Positions 29,522-38,918 of a stretch of 64,000 nt of DNA are shown here, one piece after another; within the stretch, counting starts at the first letter, position 1, and each line of letters begins with the position of its first letter. Made by a program: the position numbers and the translations under genes. Source of the stretch: Sphingobacterium sp. (GTDB lineage Bacteria; Bacteroidota; Bacteroidia; Sphingobacteriales; Sphingobacteriaceae); contig JAQZAZ010000012.1 of NCBI GenBank assembly GCA_029239355.1, positions 1-64,000 of the forward strand, written 5' to 3'. Below the pieces are notes generated by a model that was not told the origin of the DNA, ran no database searches, and worked only from the letters and a program-made list of their open reading frames with translations.

Positions 29522-29554
29522 TACCGAGACGTAACAATTGCTTACTGAAACGTA
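29522..29554 (-). promoter_or_regulatory. 21-bp-period direct repeat, candidate LytTR operator
   Basis: On the minus strand TACGTTTCAGTA (29554-29543) and TACGTCTCGGTA (29533-29522) are direct repeats matching at 10 of 12 positions, with starts 21 bases apart. LytTR-domain regulators typically bind two direct repeats about two helical turns apart. The site lies 60 to 92 bases before the adaptor start and just downstream of a LytTR gene on the same strand. No close match to TAnnTTTG follows it, so the exact promoter is unresolved. Confidence 0.55.
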
Positions 29555-29689
29555 GCTATAATGCACTGAATTTTGATATTATTTAATCAAAACGGTTTTT
29601 TTTTGTCGTTTTTCTTAGAAACAGAATTCCAGATACGAGGCTTGAGCCTCGCCGATCGTCATTATAAATTTAAATGAATAAGACGGGTA

Positions 29690-30451
29690 TTAAAAGTCCA
29701 GCCAGTTTTTTAGAAGCTGTGCTTTCTCTCTACTGACGAGGATTTCCACATCTTCGCTATGTTTTATTTCCACTTTAAGTTTACCGTTAAAATGATTATG
29801 TAACCTCTTTATTGCATCGATATGCACGATGAACTGTCGATTTGCACGGAAAAAGACTTTGGGATTTAGTTGTTGCTCCAACTCTTCTAAGGTTTGTGGT
29901 ACAATTTCCACTGTTCCACATTTCAACTTGGCATGGGTTAACTTAAATTCTGAGTAAAAATATTGGACTTCTTCAACAAGGATAGATTTGTAACCGTCCT
30001 TATAGGGTAGAAGAAAACGGGTTCTGAAATCTTTGGGATAGATAAAATCCAATAAACCCTGAATTGGTGCTTGACTTACTTGCTGAAATTTAAGATTGTC
30101 CAATTTGATGAGTGCATTTTCAAGTTCTTTTTTTTCTACCGGTTTTAGGAGATAATCTATGCTGTTGAACTTAAAAGCTCTAACGGCATATTCATCAAAT
30201 GCAGTCGTAAAGATAAGGGGACAGTCAATTTTTATGCTCTCCAGGATTTCGAAACTCAAACCATCGGAAAGGCGGATATCCATCATGACAAGATCCGGAC
30301 ACCCATTACATTGAAACCAGCTTACACTATCTGCAATATTATCCAAGACCTCGAGTATCTGTATTGATGGTTTTATTTCACGCAACAGTCGCTTGAGACG
30401 ATCAGCATTCAATTTTTCATCTTCGATAATTAAGACGTTGGTTATGCTCAT
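29690..30451 (-). CDS. LytTR family response regulator
   Basis: 253 residues: a receiver domain (1-125) with acidic pocket E10-D11, phospho-acceptor Asp58 in VMMDIRL and Lys near 104, then a LytTR DNA-binding domain (about 150-250) containing the conserved VFFRANRQFIVH. Its start overlaps the kinase stop by four bases, so the pair is translationally coupled. Position directly ahead of an RND efflux operon on the same strand suggests it controls that pump; this is inference from context and from the direct repeat in the gap. Confidence 0.92.
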   Translation of the reverse strand: MSITNVLIIEDEKLNADRLKRLLREIKPSIQILEVLDNIADSVSWFQCNGCPDLVMMDIRLSDGLSFEILESIKIDCPLIFTTAFDEYAVRAFKFNSIDYLLKPVEKKELENALIKLDNLKFQQVSQAPIQGLLDFIYPKDFRTRFLLPYKDGYKSILVEEVQYFYSEFKLTHAKLKCGTVEIVPQTLEELEQQLNPKVFFRANRQFIVHIDAIKRLHNHFNGKLKVEIKHSEDVEILVSREKAQLLKNWLDF

Positions 30452-31554
30452 GAGTTTTGTTCTATAAGTGGTAGATTAACTTTAAATGTTTTTCCGTTGT
30501 TCAATATCTCCGGTTGGAGATTTGACAATAGATCATATCTTTTAATGATGTTGGAAATACCTATTCCGGATGATTCCGATACATTTTCTATGGGTATCAG
30601 AATATTCTCGACAACGAGCTGATTCTGTGCATTGGTGTATACCTTGATTTTTAACGAACGTTTTTTGTTGGTCTGATTATGTTTTAATGCATTCTCAACC
30701 AGAAGCTGTAGCGTAAGCGGTGGTAATTGATAATTGGACTTGGCAGGATCTACGTTAATTTCAAAATGGACACCATCCCCAAATCTATTCTTTATCAAGA
30801 AAATATAGGAATTAAGGAAGTTGAGTTCTTCTTCGAGCGAAATAACATCTTTTTTTGAATTAACCAATAGGTAACGGTAGATCTTGGAGAAATTTTCAGC
30901 ATATTCATATCCTAGCTGTTGATCTTCTAAAATTATTTCCGACAATACACTCAGATTATTGAAGACAAAATGAGGATCAATTTGCAGTTTTAGGGATTGA
31001 AGCTCGGCCTCTAAAACAACTTGGCCAAGTTTGGCTGCGCGTATAGATTCGTTTTTCCAGTTGTTGATCAGATGAATTCCAATATTTATCCCCATAATCA
31101 TTAAAGCGATCATCACACTGATGGAGATATTTTGTATTGCACCTCTTTTTTCCTCCAAGGATGTTGCAATAGTAACGTTCTGTAGTTCAAGATAATAACG
31201 GGAAATGATGTAAACCAGTAATAAATTGATGAGAAGAACGGCGATGAGATTGATGACGGTTTCAATAAGGAGTCTTTCAGTTGGATTGTCCTTCCAAGTT
31301 AATACACTGTCCAATCGATTGTGTACAATAATGCTAAATTCTGAAATAAGGAAACTATAAATAATTGTAAATGTCCATTCGCCCAGTATTTCAAAATTAT
31401 TTCGTTGAAAATAGCCATTCCAGCAGCTCGCGAACGGATCTATAATATAAGCGACAAGGTAGATGAGAAAAAAAGACAGTAAGGTGAATAGTAGTCTTTT
31501 TTTGTTTGTACTGATTAAATTTTTCTCATTCTTATAGATCGTCTTCTCCTGCAT
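30448..31554 (-). CDS. LytS-type sensor histidine kinase
   Basis: 368 residues. Four transmembrane helices (about 20-38, 60-80, 98-120 and 142-163) precede a His_kinase domain of the LytS/YehU type: LQIDPHFVFNNL with His195 as phospho-acceptor, then a HATPase domain with LLVENALKHNQ and GIGISNI. There is no extended periplasmic sensor, so the signal is probably sensed in the membrane. It is the cognate kinase of the LytTR regulator. Confidence 0.92.
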   Translation of the reverse strand: MQEKTIYKNEKNLISTNKKRLLFTLLSFFLIYLVAYIIDPFASCWNGYFQRNNFEILGEWTFTIIYSFLISEFSIIVHNRLDSVLTWKDNPTERLLIETVINLIAVLLINLLLVYIISRYYLELQNVTIATSLEEKRGAIQNISISVMIALMIMGINIGIHLINNWKNESIRAAKLGQVVLEAELQSLKLQIDPHFVFNNLSVLSEIILEDQQLGYEYAENFSKIYRYLLVNSKKDVISLEEELNFLNSYIFLIKNRFGDGVHFEINVDPAKSNYQLPPLTLQLLVENALKHNQTNKKRSLKIKVYTNAQNQLVVENILIPIENVSESSGIGISNIIKRYDLLSNLQPEILNNGKTFKVNLPLIEQNS

Positions 31555-31949
31555 TCGTTTTACGTATATATTACCATTAAATCACCACAAATTTCGCAAT
31601 TCGTTTAAGAACTGGATTACAAATTTATTCTGAAGTGTACAAAGAGCAAGCTGAAATACCAATTTGCCACAACTCAATCGTATAGCTACAAACCTTTGGA
31701 TTGTTATCTTCAGTTTATCTGATCCATGTATGCTGTTGATAATATAAGGAATTCAATTACGCTTTACAATCGAAATAATGGATTTAGGCCATTATTTTCT
31801 TAAATTGGTCCTTATAAATTAATTTTTAGGATGGCTCAATTTTATCATTTAAATTGCGTTCGGATTGTTTCGTCCGTGAATAACAATGTTTGTGGACACA
31901 GCCTTTTAATCAAAGAGAACGAAACACCTCCTGTAAATAGCTAGCCAAA
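31555..31949. other. Intergenic region, no gene seen
   Basis: 395 AT-rich bases between the kinase start and a small plus-strand reading frame. I see no convincing TAnnTTTG box, palindrome or RNA-like fold. It presumably contains the divergent promoters. Confidence 0.5.
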
Positions 31950-32078
31950 ATGAGAGCGAAAGATAACCGTCAACGACTGGCTTCGATGGGTAAAATTCGT
32001 GCATTTGTAGCTAATCATCCCGAAATAAAGGTATTTGGTTACCATGATATTGAAGAATTTAACGAGTTTATAGATTGA
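31950..32078 (+). CDS. Possible 42-residue protein
   Basis: An ATG-to-TGA frame encoding a short charged protein (MRAKDNRQRLASMGKIRAFV, then a C-terminal half containing HPEIKVFGYHDIEEFNEFID). It has a mixed, soluble composition with no low-complexity stretch. It fills an otherwise empty region. No family recognised and no clear promoter, so it remains tentative. Confidence 0.45.
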   Translation: MRAKDNRQRLASMGKIRAFVANHPEIKVFGYHDIEEFNEFID

Positions 32079-32189
32079 AATAGTCCAAAAAATTGATAAA
32101 CGGAAATTTTGAAAAAGGATTGACAATATTAAAACGTTGCCAATCCTATTGATTAATAGGTAGTATTGTTTCTCAAATAATACGACCGG

Positions 32190-32672
32190 TTATTTTGGTT
32201 CTGTGTGTGTCGTTGGTGTGTGTATTATATCGAAATAAACGGCCTTATTGTTATTGTTTGGATAAATCCGGTATGTAAATTCCTCTTTTGTCAATACAGT
32301 AATGTCTACTACACGTGTGAAAAGCGTTTCTCCAGCAGCGTTTTTAGCAACGATGGTCCGTGTCTTTCCATCCGCTGAAACCGTCCAGTCGCCACGCATT
32401 TTGGGAGAGTCATCAAGATTGTACATGGTAAAGGTGCCATCAGATTTAAAATAGGCAAAACCTACAAAATTTGAAACGTTGCCATCTGTCAGTACCACAT
32501 TTTCACCTTCGTTATTTTTGGCATTGGTAGTTTTCCAGGCTGTACTGGACAATAACTCACTGGGTGTCAGCTGAGGTTCTGGTGTCACCTCATCATCCTT
32601 ACTGCAGCTTCCAAGCAATAAAGTGCAAATAGCTATGTAACATAGCATGGCAATCGTTTTTAAGTTTCTCAT
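32190..32672 (-). CDS. DUF4822 domain lipoprotein
   Basis: 160 residues with a lipoprotein signal (LLLGS-C23) and a lipocalin-like domain: LLSSTAWKTTNAKN, FVGFAYFKSDGTFTMYNLDD and MRGDWTVSADGKTRTIV match DUF4822 as I know it. Function unknown; it is probably surface- or periplasm-facing. The ATG at 32672 is chosen because it starts the signal peptide, 12 codons after the longest possible start. Confidence 0.8.
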   Translation of the reverse strand: MRNLKTIAMLCYIAICTLLLGSCSKDDEVTPEPQLTPSELLSSTAWKTTNAKNNEGENVVLTDGNVSNFVGFAYFKSDGTFTMYNLDDSPKMRGDWTVSADGKTRTIVAKNAAGETLFTRVVDITVLTKEEFTYRIYPNNNNKAVYFDIIHTPTTHTEPK

Positions 32673-32830
32673 GTTATTAAATTTATTGTCCCACAAAAAT
32701 AATTGCATGACTGCGGTTGCATTTGTCCCTTTTATTCCAAGGTTTGAAGGATTTATAACTGTCGTAATCGTTATCCATGAAGTTGTAAAAGATAGGTCGA
32801 AGATAGCAAGGCCTCAATAGGGAGAGATCA

Positions 32831-32860
32831 AGTAGGAGTAGGAGTAGGAGTAGGAGTAGG
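32831..32860. repeat. Hexamer microsatellite (AGTAGG)5
   Basis: Five perfect tandem copies of AGTAGG in the gap between the DUF4822 gene and the end of the second RND operon. It lies 159 bases upstream of the DUF4822 start, so copy-number change could alter promoter spacing only if the promoter is distal. Confidence 0.9.
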
Positions 32861-32913
32861 AAAGTCTAAACTTAGCGGAAACGGTAATAGGTCACGATGG
32901 TGCTATAAAATAA

Positions 32914-32940
32914 GACAGGAGACCCTCGCGGTCCCCTGTC
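32914..32940 (-). terminator. Terminator of the second RND operon
   Basis: An 11-bp stem with one mismatch (GACAGGAGACC against GGTCCCCTGTC, loop CTCGC), followed on the minus strand by TTATTTTAT. It lies 45 bases past the outer-membrane gene. Confidence 0.75.
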
Positions 32941-32984
32941 TCCCAGATATGTGATATAAAATTAGAAAAATTGCACTTCCAAAG

Positions 32985-34430
32985 TTAGTTATTGCTCCAA
33001 CCGCCACCTAAGGAACGATAGAGATCTACCACAGCTGAAAGTTCGGCTTTTTTGACTTGCGCAAGCTCTAGTTCACTCTGCAATATATTGCTTTGCGCGG
33101 TGATTACTTCCAGGTAAGTAGCCATACCCGTCTCAAACAGTAGGTTGGCATGTTTTGTAGCCTCTTTTAAACGATTGGTTCGATCCAAAGTAATCTGTTG
33201 TTTTTCTTTTAGTTTTTGGATCGAGACCAAAGCATCGGAAACTTCTCCAGCCGCGGCAATCACCTTTTGTTTGAAAATCATAACATTTTTTTCCTGTTCT
33301 ATACGAGCAAGTTCATATTGTGTTTTCAATTCTCTGCGCTGAAAAATAGGCTGTGTAATACTTCCTGTAATAGCACCAAATAGCGAGCCTGGCAAATTAA
33401 ACCAGTTACTGGCTTTGAATGCATTGACTCCAGCCTCAGCACTGATAACCAAGGAAGGATACATCCTCGCTTTAGCAGATTTTTGATAGGCCTGAGAAGC
33501 TGTGACAGCAAGTTCAGCCTGTTTCACATCTGGACGGTGGCTTAATAAGTCTGCCGGCACTCCTGTCGCCAAATCTTCGGGAAAACGAACATTGACCAAT
33601 TGCTCCTGTGTTTTGATTTCCGCAGGGAGTTTACCACTGAGGATTTGGATCGCATTCTCCTGAAGGCGGATCTGCTGCTCGAAATCAGGGATAAGTGCGG
33701 CCGCAGATAAACGCTGCGCATCGACTTGTTCTAAGGCAAGCAATGTAATATCACCAACTTCGTATTGTTGCTTAACGATGCGGAGTGTCGTGTCGCTCAA
33801 CTGTAAATTTTGCTGTGCAATATCCCGCAATTGGTAAAGCATCAAAAGTTGATAATAGCCTTGCGCTACCTGGGCAATCAATTGCGTTTGTATGACTTTT
33901 TTTGCTTCTTCCGTCTGTAAGTACGATGCTAAAGCAGCGGCGTTCTGGTTTTTTATTTTTCCCCATAGGTCAGCCTCCCAGGACACACCCACTGAAGCCG
34001 TATAGTCTTCAACATGGTGCTGTTTTAGAAATTGGCCCAAACTCAATCCGTTCATACTGTTATTGGAGGGGTTGGTGCTGTTTCCCCTGATCTGCAACTG
34101 TGCCGAAGGAAGATAATTTGCTTTTGCCTGCCTTAAGCTCAGTTGAGATGCCTCGATATTTTTAAGAGCCAATTGCATATCCAGGTTATGTTGGATAGCA
34201 CTGTCGATCAAGCTCTGTAAAACCCGATCTTTAAAAAAGTCGCGCCAGGGAATAGAACCAATATTGTTTTCTTGTGACGCTTTTCCCTGATCACGATATT
34301 GCTCGGGCAGATTTGGCGCAAGGTTTTTATTGCTGACCAATTTATCTGTTTTACAAGACCACGCTGCAAAAGATAAGATGAAAATAGTCAGTAGCTTTGC
34401 TTTTCTATTCATATATTTCGATGTTGTCAT
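32985..34430 (-). CDS. RND efflux outer-membrane lipoprotein, NodT family
   Basis: 481 residues with a lipoprotein signal ending AAWS-C26, two OEP repeats and the closing KAELSAVVDLYRSLGGGW. It is paralogous to the NodT protein of the first RND operon, keeping the ATGVPADLLSHRPDV block. An ATG six codons later (MNRKAKLL) is an alternative start. It lies six bases past the pump stop codon and is the last gene of a tetR-adaptor-pump-channel operon. Confidence 0.93.
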   Translation of the reverse strand: MTTSKYMNRKAKLLTIFILSFAAWSCKTDKLVSNKNLAPNLPEQYRDQGKASQENNIGSIPWRDFFKDRVLQSLIDSAIQHNLDMQLALKNIEASQLSLRQAKANYLPSAQLQIRGNSTNPSNNSMNGLSLGQFLKQHHVEDYTASVGVSWEADLWGKIKNQNAAALASYLQTEEAKKVIQTQLIAQVAQGYYQLLMLYQLRDIAQQNLQLSDTTLRIVKQQYEVGDITLLALEQVDAQRLSAAALIPDFEQQIRLQENAIQILSGKLPAEIKTQEQLVNVRFPEDLATGVPADLLSHRPDVKQAELAVTASQAYQKSAKARMYPSLVISAEAGVNAFKASNWFNLPGSLFGAITGSITQPIFQRRELKTQYELARIEQEKNVMIFKQKVIAAAGEVSDALVSIQKLKEKQQITLDRTNRLKEATKHANLLFETGMATYLEVITAQSNILQSELELAQVKKAELSAVVDLYRSLGGGWSNN

Positions 34431-34436
34431 TGTTCA

Positions 34437-37400
34437 CTAATTATTTGTATGTACAGGAATTTCCAAAGCAATGGATTCATTTTCCAGTTGTTTTTCGCTT
34501 GGCGTGCCACTTACTTTCTCCTGTATAAATTGGAAAACAATAAAGAGGATAGGAATAATAAACAGTCCTAATACAACGCCACTGAGCATTCCACCCGCTG
34601 CTGCAATACTGATTGAGTGGTTACCCTGTGCAGAGGGGCCTACTGCGGTCATCATAGGAATCATACCTACAATAAAAGCTAGTGAGGTCATGATAATAGG
34701 ACGCAGACGTAAGCGTGCTGCTTTAAGTGCCGCGCTAGGTATCGAGAGCCCCTGTTTCCGACCCTGAATAGCGAACTCGACAATTAAAATGGCATTCTTT
34801 GCCAACAAACCAATCAACATGACCAGAGCTACCTGAACGTAAATATTATTAGCCGTATCGGTAAGACTAATTGCTGCAAATACACCAAAGATACCCGTTG
34901 GAATAGAAAGTATAACGGCCAATGGGATAATATAACTTTCATATTGTGCTGCGAGCAGGAAGTAAACAAAGATCAAACAGAGGATAAAAATAAGGGTCGA
35001 CTGACCTCCTGAAACAATTTCTTCTTTGGTCATCCCCGAAAATTCATAGGTAAATCCGGTAGGTAAATGTTGTTTAGCAACTTCTTCCACTGCACGGATC
35101 GCATCACCTGAACTATAGCCAGGTTTTGGGATCGCATTGATTCCGATCGAATTAAATAGGTTGTAACGCGAAGCGGTCTCGGGGCCATATACACGTTGCA
35201 ATTTAACCAATGTGTTGATCGGTACCATGTCACCTAGTCTGTTTTTTACAAAGATTCCGTCCATGGAAGTCGGTTCGCTGCGGTCTTTCGCATCTGCTTG
35301 GACCATAACGCGGTAATACTTTCCGAACCGATTGAAATCTGATGCCTGTGCACTACCGAAATAGGCCTGCATGGTCTGCAAGATACTTTTGGTACTTACA
35401 CCGAGTTGCTCGGCTTTGATATCGTCAACCTGCAATTCATACTGTGGATAATCGGCCTTAAATGTTGTAAAGGCCATCATAATTTCAGGACGTTTCATAA
35501 GTTCACCAATGAAACCTTGCCCTATTGTACTGAATTTACTCAGTTGTCCTCCTGTTCTATCTTGTAGAACCATATCAAGCCCATCCACGTTACTAAATCC
35601 TGGAACTGTTGGAAAGGTAAATACGAAGAAGTTTGCACCTTTGATATTCGCTAGACGTTGGTTAACATCGGCCATGATCGCGTTGATATCTTTGATGCTG
35701 CCGCGTTCTTCATGAGGTTTCAACAAAATAAAAGCAACACCAGCTGATGGACTGGTTGATTGTGTTAAAATATTAAAACCAGCCAAAATGTTTAGTGTCT
35801 TGGTAAAGTCAGCATGTTGAAGCTGTTTTTCAGCTTCAGCCAATGCACCCGAAGTACGGTCCAAAGAGGCACCTGCAGGCATGGATAATGATACGGCGAT
35901 AAAACCCTGATCTTCGGAAGGGATAAATCCGGTTGGGGTGCGACGAATCATAAAAATTGTCAACAACAATGTAATGCCCAATCCTGCGAAAGCTACCCAT
36001 TTGTAACGGATCAGAAAACGTAAACTGCCCAAATAATTTTTTGTCAGGCGGTCAAAACCAACGTTGAATCCTGTAAAGAAACGTTCTTTGAAATTAAGTT
36101 TCTTAGTCCCGTCGTAGCCATGGTGCGTAGGCTTTAGAAATAGAGCACAGAGAGCCGGACTTAAAGTCAAGGCATTGATGGCCGAAATTACAATGGCTAT
36201 GGCCAGTGTAAAGGCAAATTGCCGATAGAACACGCCCGTCGAACCTTCCATAAACCCAATAGGAAGAAACACCGCGGACATGACCAGTGTAATGGAGATG
36301 ATAGCTCCAGTAATCTCACTCATGGCAGAAGTGGTCGCTAATTTGGGCGGGAGATTATTATGCTCCATTTTGGCGTGCACCGCCTCAACCACCACGATTG
36401 CGTCATCCACGACGATACCAATCGCCAGTACGAGTGCAAATAATGTCAGCAGATTGATGGAGAAACCAAAAAGCTGCATAAAGAAAAATGTTCCAACGAT
36501 CGCCACAGGTACGGCAATAGCGGGTATCAGGGTTGACCTAAAATCCTGAAGGAATAGAAAAACAACCAAGAAGACTAGTATAAATGCTTCGATCAAGGTA
36601 TGTTTCACTTGATCAATAGATTGATCGAGCGCATCTTTGGTATTATATAAAACGAGATACTTTACACCCTTTGGAAAGCTTAAAGAAGCTTTCTCCATAA
36701 ATTCCTGGATGGCAATCTGAATTTCATTCGCATTGGACCCAGCTAATTGCATGACACCAATATTGAGTCCGGCTTTACCATTGATACGCGTATGACTCGC
36801 ATAAGTGTATGACCCTAATTCAACCCGGGCGACATCTTTAAGTTTTAAGACCGAACCATCCGTATTTGATCGGATAATGATATTCTCGTAATCGCTCGCT
36901 TGGTTAAGCTTACCTTTATATTTGATAACAAATTCAAAGGCTTCGCGGCTGCTTTCACCAAATTTACCAGGAGCGGCTTCCACGTTTTTATCTTGGATAG
37001 CCGCCATCACTTCCTCCGGAGTTAATTTGTATGCGGCCATTTGGTTTGGATTAAGCCATACGCGCATTGAATAATCTTTACTACCCCCAAAAGCCAGTGC
37101 TTGGCCCACTCCGGGGATACGTTTAAGCTCTGGAATGATGTTGATCTGTGCATAGTTGGTAATAAAGGTTTGATCATATTTACCCTCGTCCTCGGTATAT
37201 AGATCTAATACCATAATCAAGCTATTTTGCTGTTTGGCGGTTGTAATCCCCGCCTGAACAACTTCGGCCGGGAGCTGGCTCGTGGCTTGTGCCACCCGGT
37301 TCTGTACATTGACAGCAGCCTGATCAGGATCCGTACCAAGTTTAAAATATACAGTAATCATCAATGACCCGTCATTACTGGCGGTAGAGCTCATATAGCT

Positions 37401-37625
37401 CATGTTTTCGACCCCATTGATAGACTCTTCCAGCGAAGGAGCAACAGCACGCAGTACTGTTTCAGCATTTGCGCCTGGATATAATGCGGTGACCTGTACT
37501 GCAGGCGGGGCGATGTCTGGAAACTGCTGTAAGGGCAGCTTTAGGATACCGATTACTCCCAATATCACAAGTAATATGGAAATTACGGTGGCAAGTACAG
37601 GCCTTTCTATAAATTTCTTAAGCAT
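34437..37625 (-). CDS. RND family multidrug efflux pump (AcrB/HAE1-type)
   Basis: 1062 residues with AcrB organisation: 12 transmembrane helices, two periplasmic porter/docking loops, the proton-relay Asp pair in GIVVDDAIVVVEAV and Lys in GLLAKNAILIVEFA. It differs from the first pump mainly in the periplasmic loops and has a longer acidic C-terminus (EKQLENESIALEIPVHTNN). The loop differences suggest a different substrate range. Confidence 0.95.
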   Translation of the reverse strand: MLKKFIERPVLATVISILLVILGVIGILKLPLQQFPDIAPPAVQVTALYPGANAETVLRAVAPSLEESINGVENMSYMSSTASNDGSLMITVYFKLGTDPDQAAVNVQNRVAQATSQLPAEVVQAGITTAKQQNSLIMVLDLYTEDEGKYDQTFITNYAQINIIPELKRIPGVGQALAFGGSKDYSMRVWLNPNQMAAYKLTPEEVMAAIQDKNVEAAPGKFGESSREAFEFVIKYKGKLNQASDYENIIIRSNTDGSVLKLKDVARVELGSYTYASHTRINGKAGLNIGVMQLAGSNANEIQIAIQEFMEKASLSFPKGVKYLVLYNTKDALDQSIDQVKHTLIEAFILVFLVVFLFLQDFRSTLIPAIAVPVAIVGTFFFMQLFGFSINLLTLFALVLAIGIVVDDAIVVVEAVHAKMEHNNLPPKLATTSAMSEITGAIISITLVMSAVFLPIGFMEGSTGVFYRQFAFTLAIAIVISAINALTLSPALCALFLKPTHHGYDGTKKLNFKERFFTGFNVGFDRLTKNYLGSLRFLIRYKWVAFAGLGITLLLTIFMIRRTPTGFIPSEDQGFIAVSLSMPAGASLDRTSGALAEAEKQLQHADFTKTLNILAGFNILTQSTSPSAGVAFILLKPHEERGSIKDINAIMADVNQRLANIKGANFFVFTFPTVPGFSNVDGLDMVLQDRTGGQLSKFSTIGQGFIGELMKRPEIMMAFTTFKADYPQYELQVDDIKAEQLGVSTKSILQTMQAYFGSAQASDFNRFGKYYRVMVQADAKDRSEPTSMDGIFVKNRLGDMVPINTLVKLQRVYGPETASRYNLFNSIGINAIPKPGYSSGDAIRAVEEVAKQHLPTGFTYEFSGMTKEEIVSGGQSTLIFILCLIFVYFLLAAQYESYIIPLAVILSIPTGIFGVFAAISLTDTANNIYVQVALVMLIGLLAKNAILIVEFAIQGRKQGLSIPSAALKAARLRLRPIIMTSLAFIVGMIPMMTAVGPSAQGNHSISIAAAGGMLSGVVLGLFIIPILFIVFQFIQEKVSGTPSEKQLENESIALEIPVHTNN

Positions 37626-37643
37626 AAGTTTGTCGTTATAATA

Positions 37644-38840
37644 TTAATTGATGCTGTCTTTTGATAAAGGTTGTGGTGTGATTTTTTGGCCGTCTTGCAG
37701 TAAATCAATACCCTTATAAACAATGCGGTCTCCGGCGTTGATTCCTTTACTTACAAGATAGTTTGAACCACTTTTTCCGATGACAGTAATAGGCTGCTGT
37801 ACAACTTTATTTTCTTTGCCGACAGTATAAACAAAGATTTTGTCTTGCATTTCAAGTGTTGCAAGCTGTGGCACCAATAAAGTGTGATCGTATTTCTTTT
37901 GTAACCTGACGCGGCCTGTATTGCCATTGCGTAAAACGCCCTCGGGATTACTGAATGTTGCACGTAATGTAATAGCTCCTGTGTTTTTGTCAAACTGACC
38001 ATCCACCATATCTATTTTTCCTTTTTGATCATAAATGGTCTGATCGGAAAGCACCAAACTGATCGGGGGAAGGTTGTTTAATTTTTGCTGCAGATTATTA
38101 CCTTCCGTGTTGTTTTTGAAGGCAATAAAATCATTTTCGCCCAATGAAAAATAGACGTGGAGATCTCTGACGTTTGAAAGTGCTGTCAGGGGTTGTGTAT
38201 CAGTTGGCCCCACTAAACTTCCTTGTTTACGTTGCAGCCTTCCGATATATCCATCGGCCGAAGCGCGGATCAAGGTATAGCCCACATTGATTTTTGCGGT
38301 CTCTACAGCGGATATTGCCAATTGCACATTCGCCTTAGCAGCATTGCGGGCACTGATCGCTGTTTTTAATTGAAAGTCAGTCAGGACTTTGGTGTTTACC
38401 AACTTAGTTTTCTTTTCAACTTCCAGTTCTGCGTTTTCCAATGCAGCTTTCGCAGCTAATAAGTTGGCCTTAGCTTGATTCAATTGCTCTTGGTATGGAC
38501 GGTCATTAATTTTAAAAAGCGCCTGACCTTTACTGACCTTCGCACCCTCATCGACATAGATCTGTTCCAAAATGCCCTCAACCTGGGGTCTGATTTCAAT
38601 ATTGGCAGAAGCTTCGATTGTTGCCGGATATTCCTGATAGACGATCTCGTTGCCATTTTCAATGCTGACAACAGGGAGGCTAACTGGTGGTGGATCATTA
38701 GGTTTGCTTGTTCCTGTAGAACAGCTGTATAACAAGATTGCACTAAGCACATATGCAGTCTTTACGATATTAATTCGTTTAACACTGTTAAGTGCAGGAA
38801 TGTAAATCTTCTTAAGACTTGGTGATACATTTGTTTTCAT
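37644..38840 (-). CDS. RND efflux adaptor, AcrA-type lipoprotein
   Basis: 398 residues. The lipobox LLYS-C40 lies unusually far from the start: a 27-residue basic leader (MKTNVSPSLKKIYIPALNSV) precedes the hydrophobic core. No later standard start would leave a workable signal peptide, so the long leader is probably real. It then shows lipoyl halves (GILEQIYVDEGAKVSKGQAL; IRASADGYIGRLQRKQGSLV), a helical hairpin and barrel domains. The codons for residues 17-21 contain a palindrome identical to the one upstream of tetR. Confidence 0.91.
   Translation of the reverse strand: MKTNVSPSLKKIYIPALNSVKRINIVKTAYVLSAILLYSCSTGTSKPNDPPPVSLPVVSIENGNEIVYQEYPATIEASANIEIRPQVEGILEQIYVDEGAKVSKGQALFKINDRPYQEQLNQAKANLLAAKAALENAELEVEKKTKLVNTKVLTDFQLKTAISARNAAKANVQLAISAVETAKINVGYTLIRASADGYIGRLQRKQGSLVGPTDTQPLTALSNVRDLHVYFSLGENDFIAFKNNTEGNNLQQKLNNLPPISLVLSDQTIYDQKGKIDMVDGQFDKNTGAITLRATFSNPEGVLRNGNTGRVRLQKKYDHTLLVPQLATLEMQDKIFVYTVGKENKVVQQPITVIGKSGSNYLVSKGINAGDRIVYKGIDLLQDGQKITPQPLSKDSIN
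38779..38791. promoter_or_regulatory. TetR-type palindrome inside adaptor coding region
   Basis: TTAACACTGTTAA, a perfect six-base inverted repeat with one central base. It is the same site as 39538-39550. It lies within the first 21 codons of the adaptor gene, where it could act as an auxiliary operator or roadblock. Confidence 0.5.
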
Positions 38841-38871
38841 GTGATATTAAAAATTGAAGTTTTGGTATATT

Positions 38872-38884
38872 TTAACGGTGTTAG
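38872..38884. promoter_or_regulatory. TetR-type palindrome between tetR and adaptor gene
   Basis: TTAACGGTGTTAG, matching the site at 39538 at 11 of 13 positions. It lies in the 78-base gap directly upstream of the adaptor gene. Confidence 0.5.
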
Positions 38885-38918
38885 ATTTTTTAACGTTGTA
38901 TTTTTTGGTGCAAAAAAA

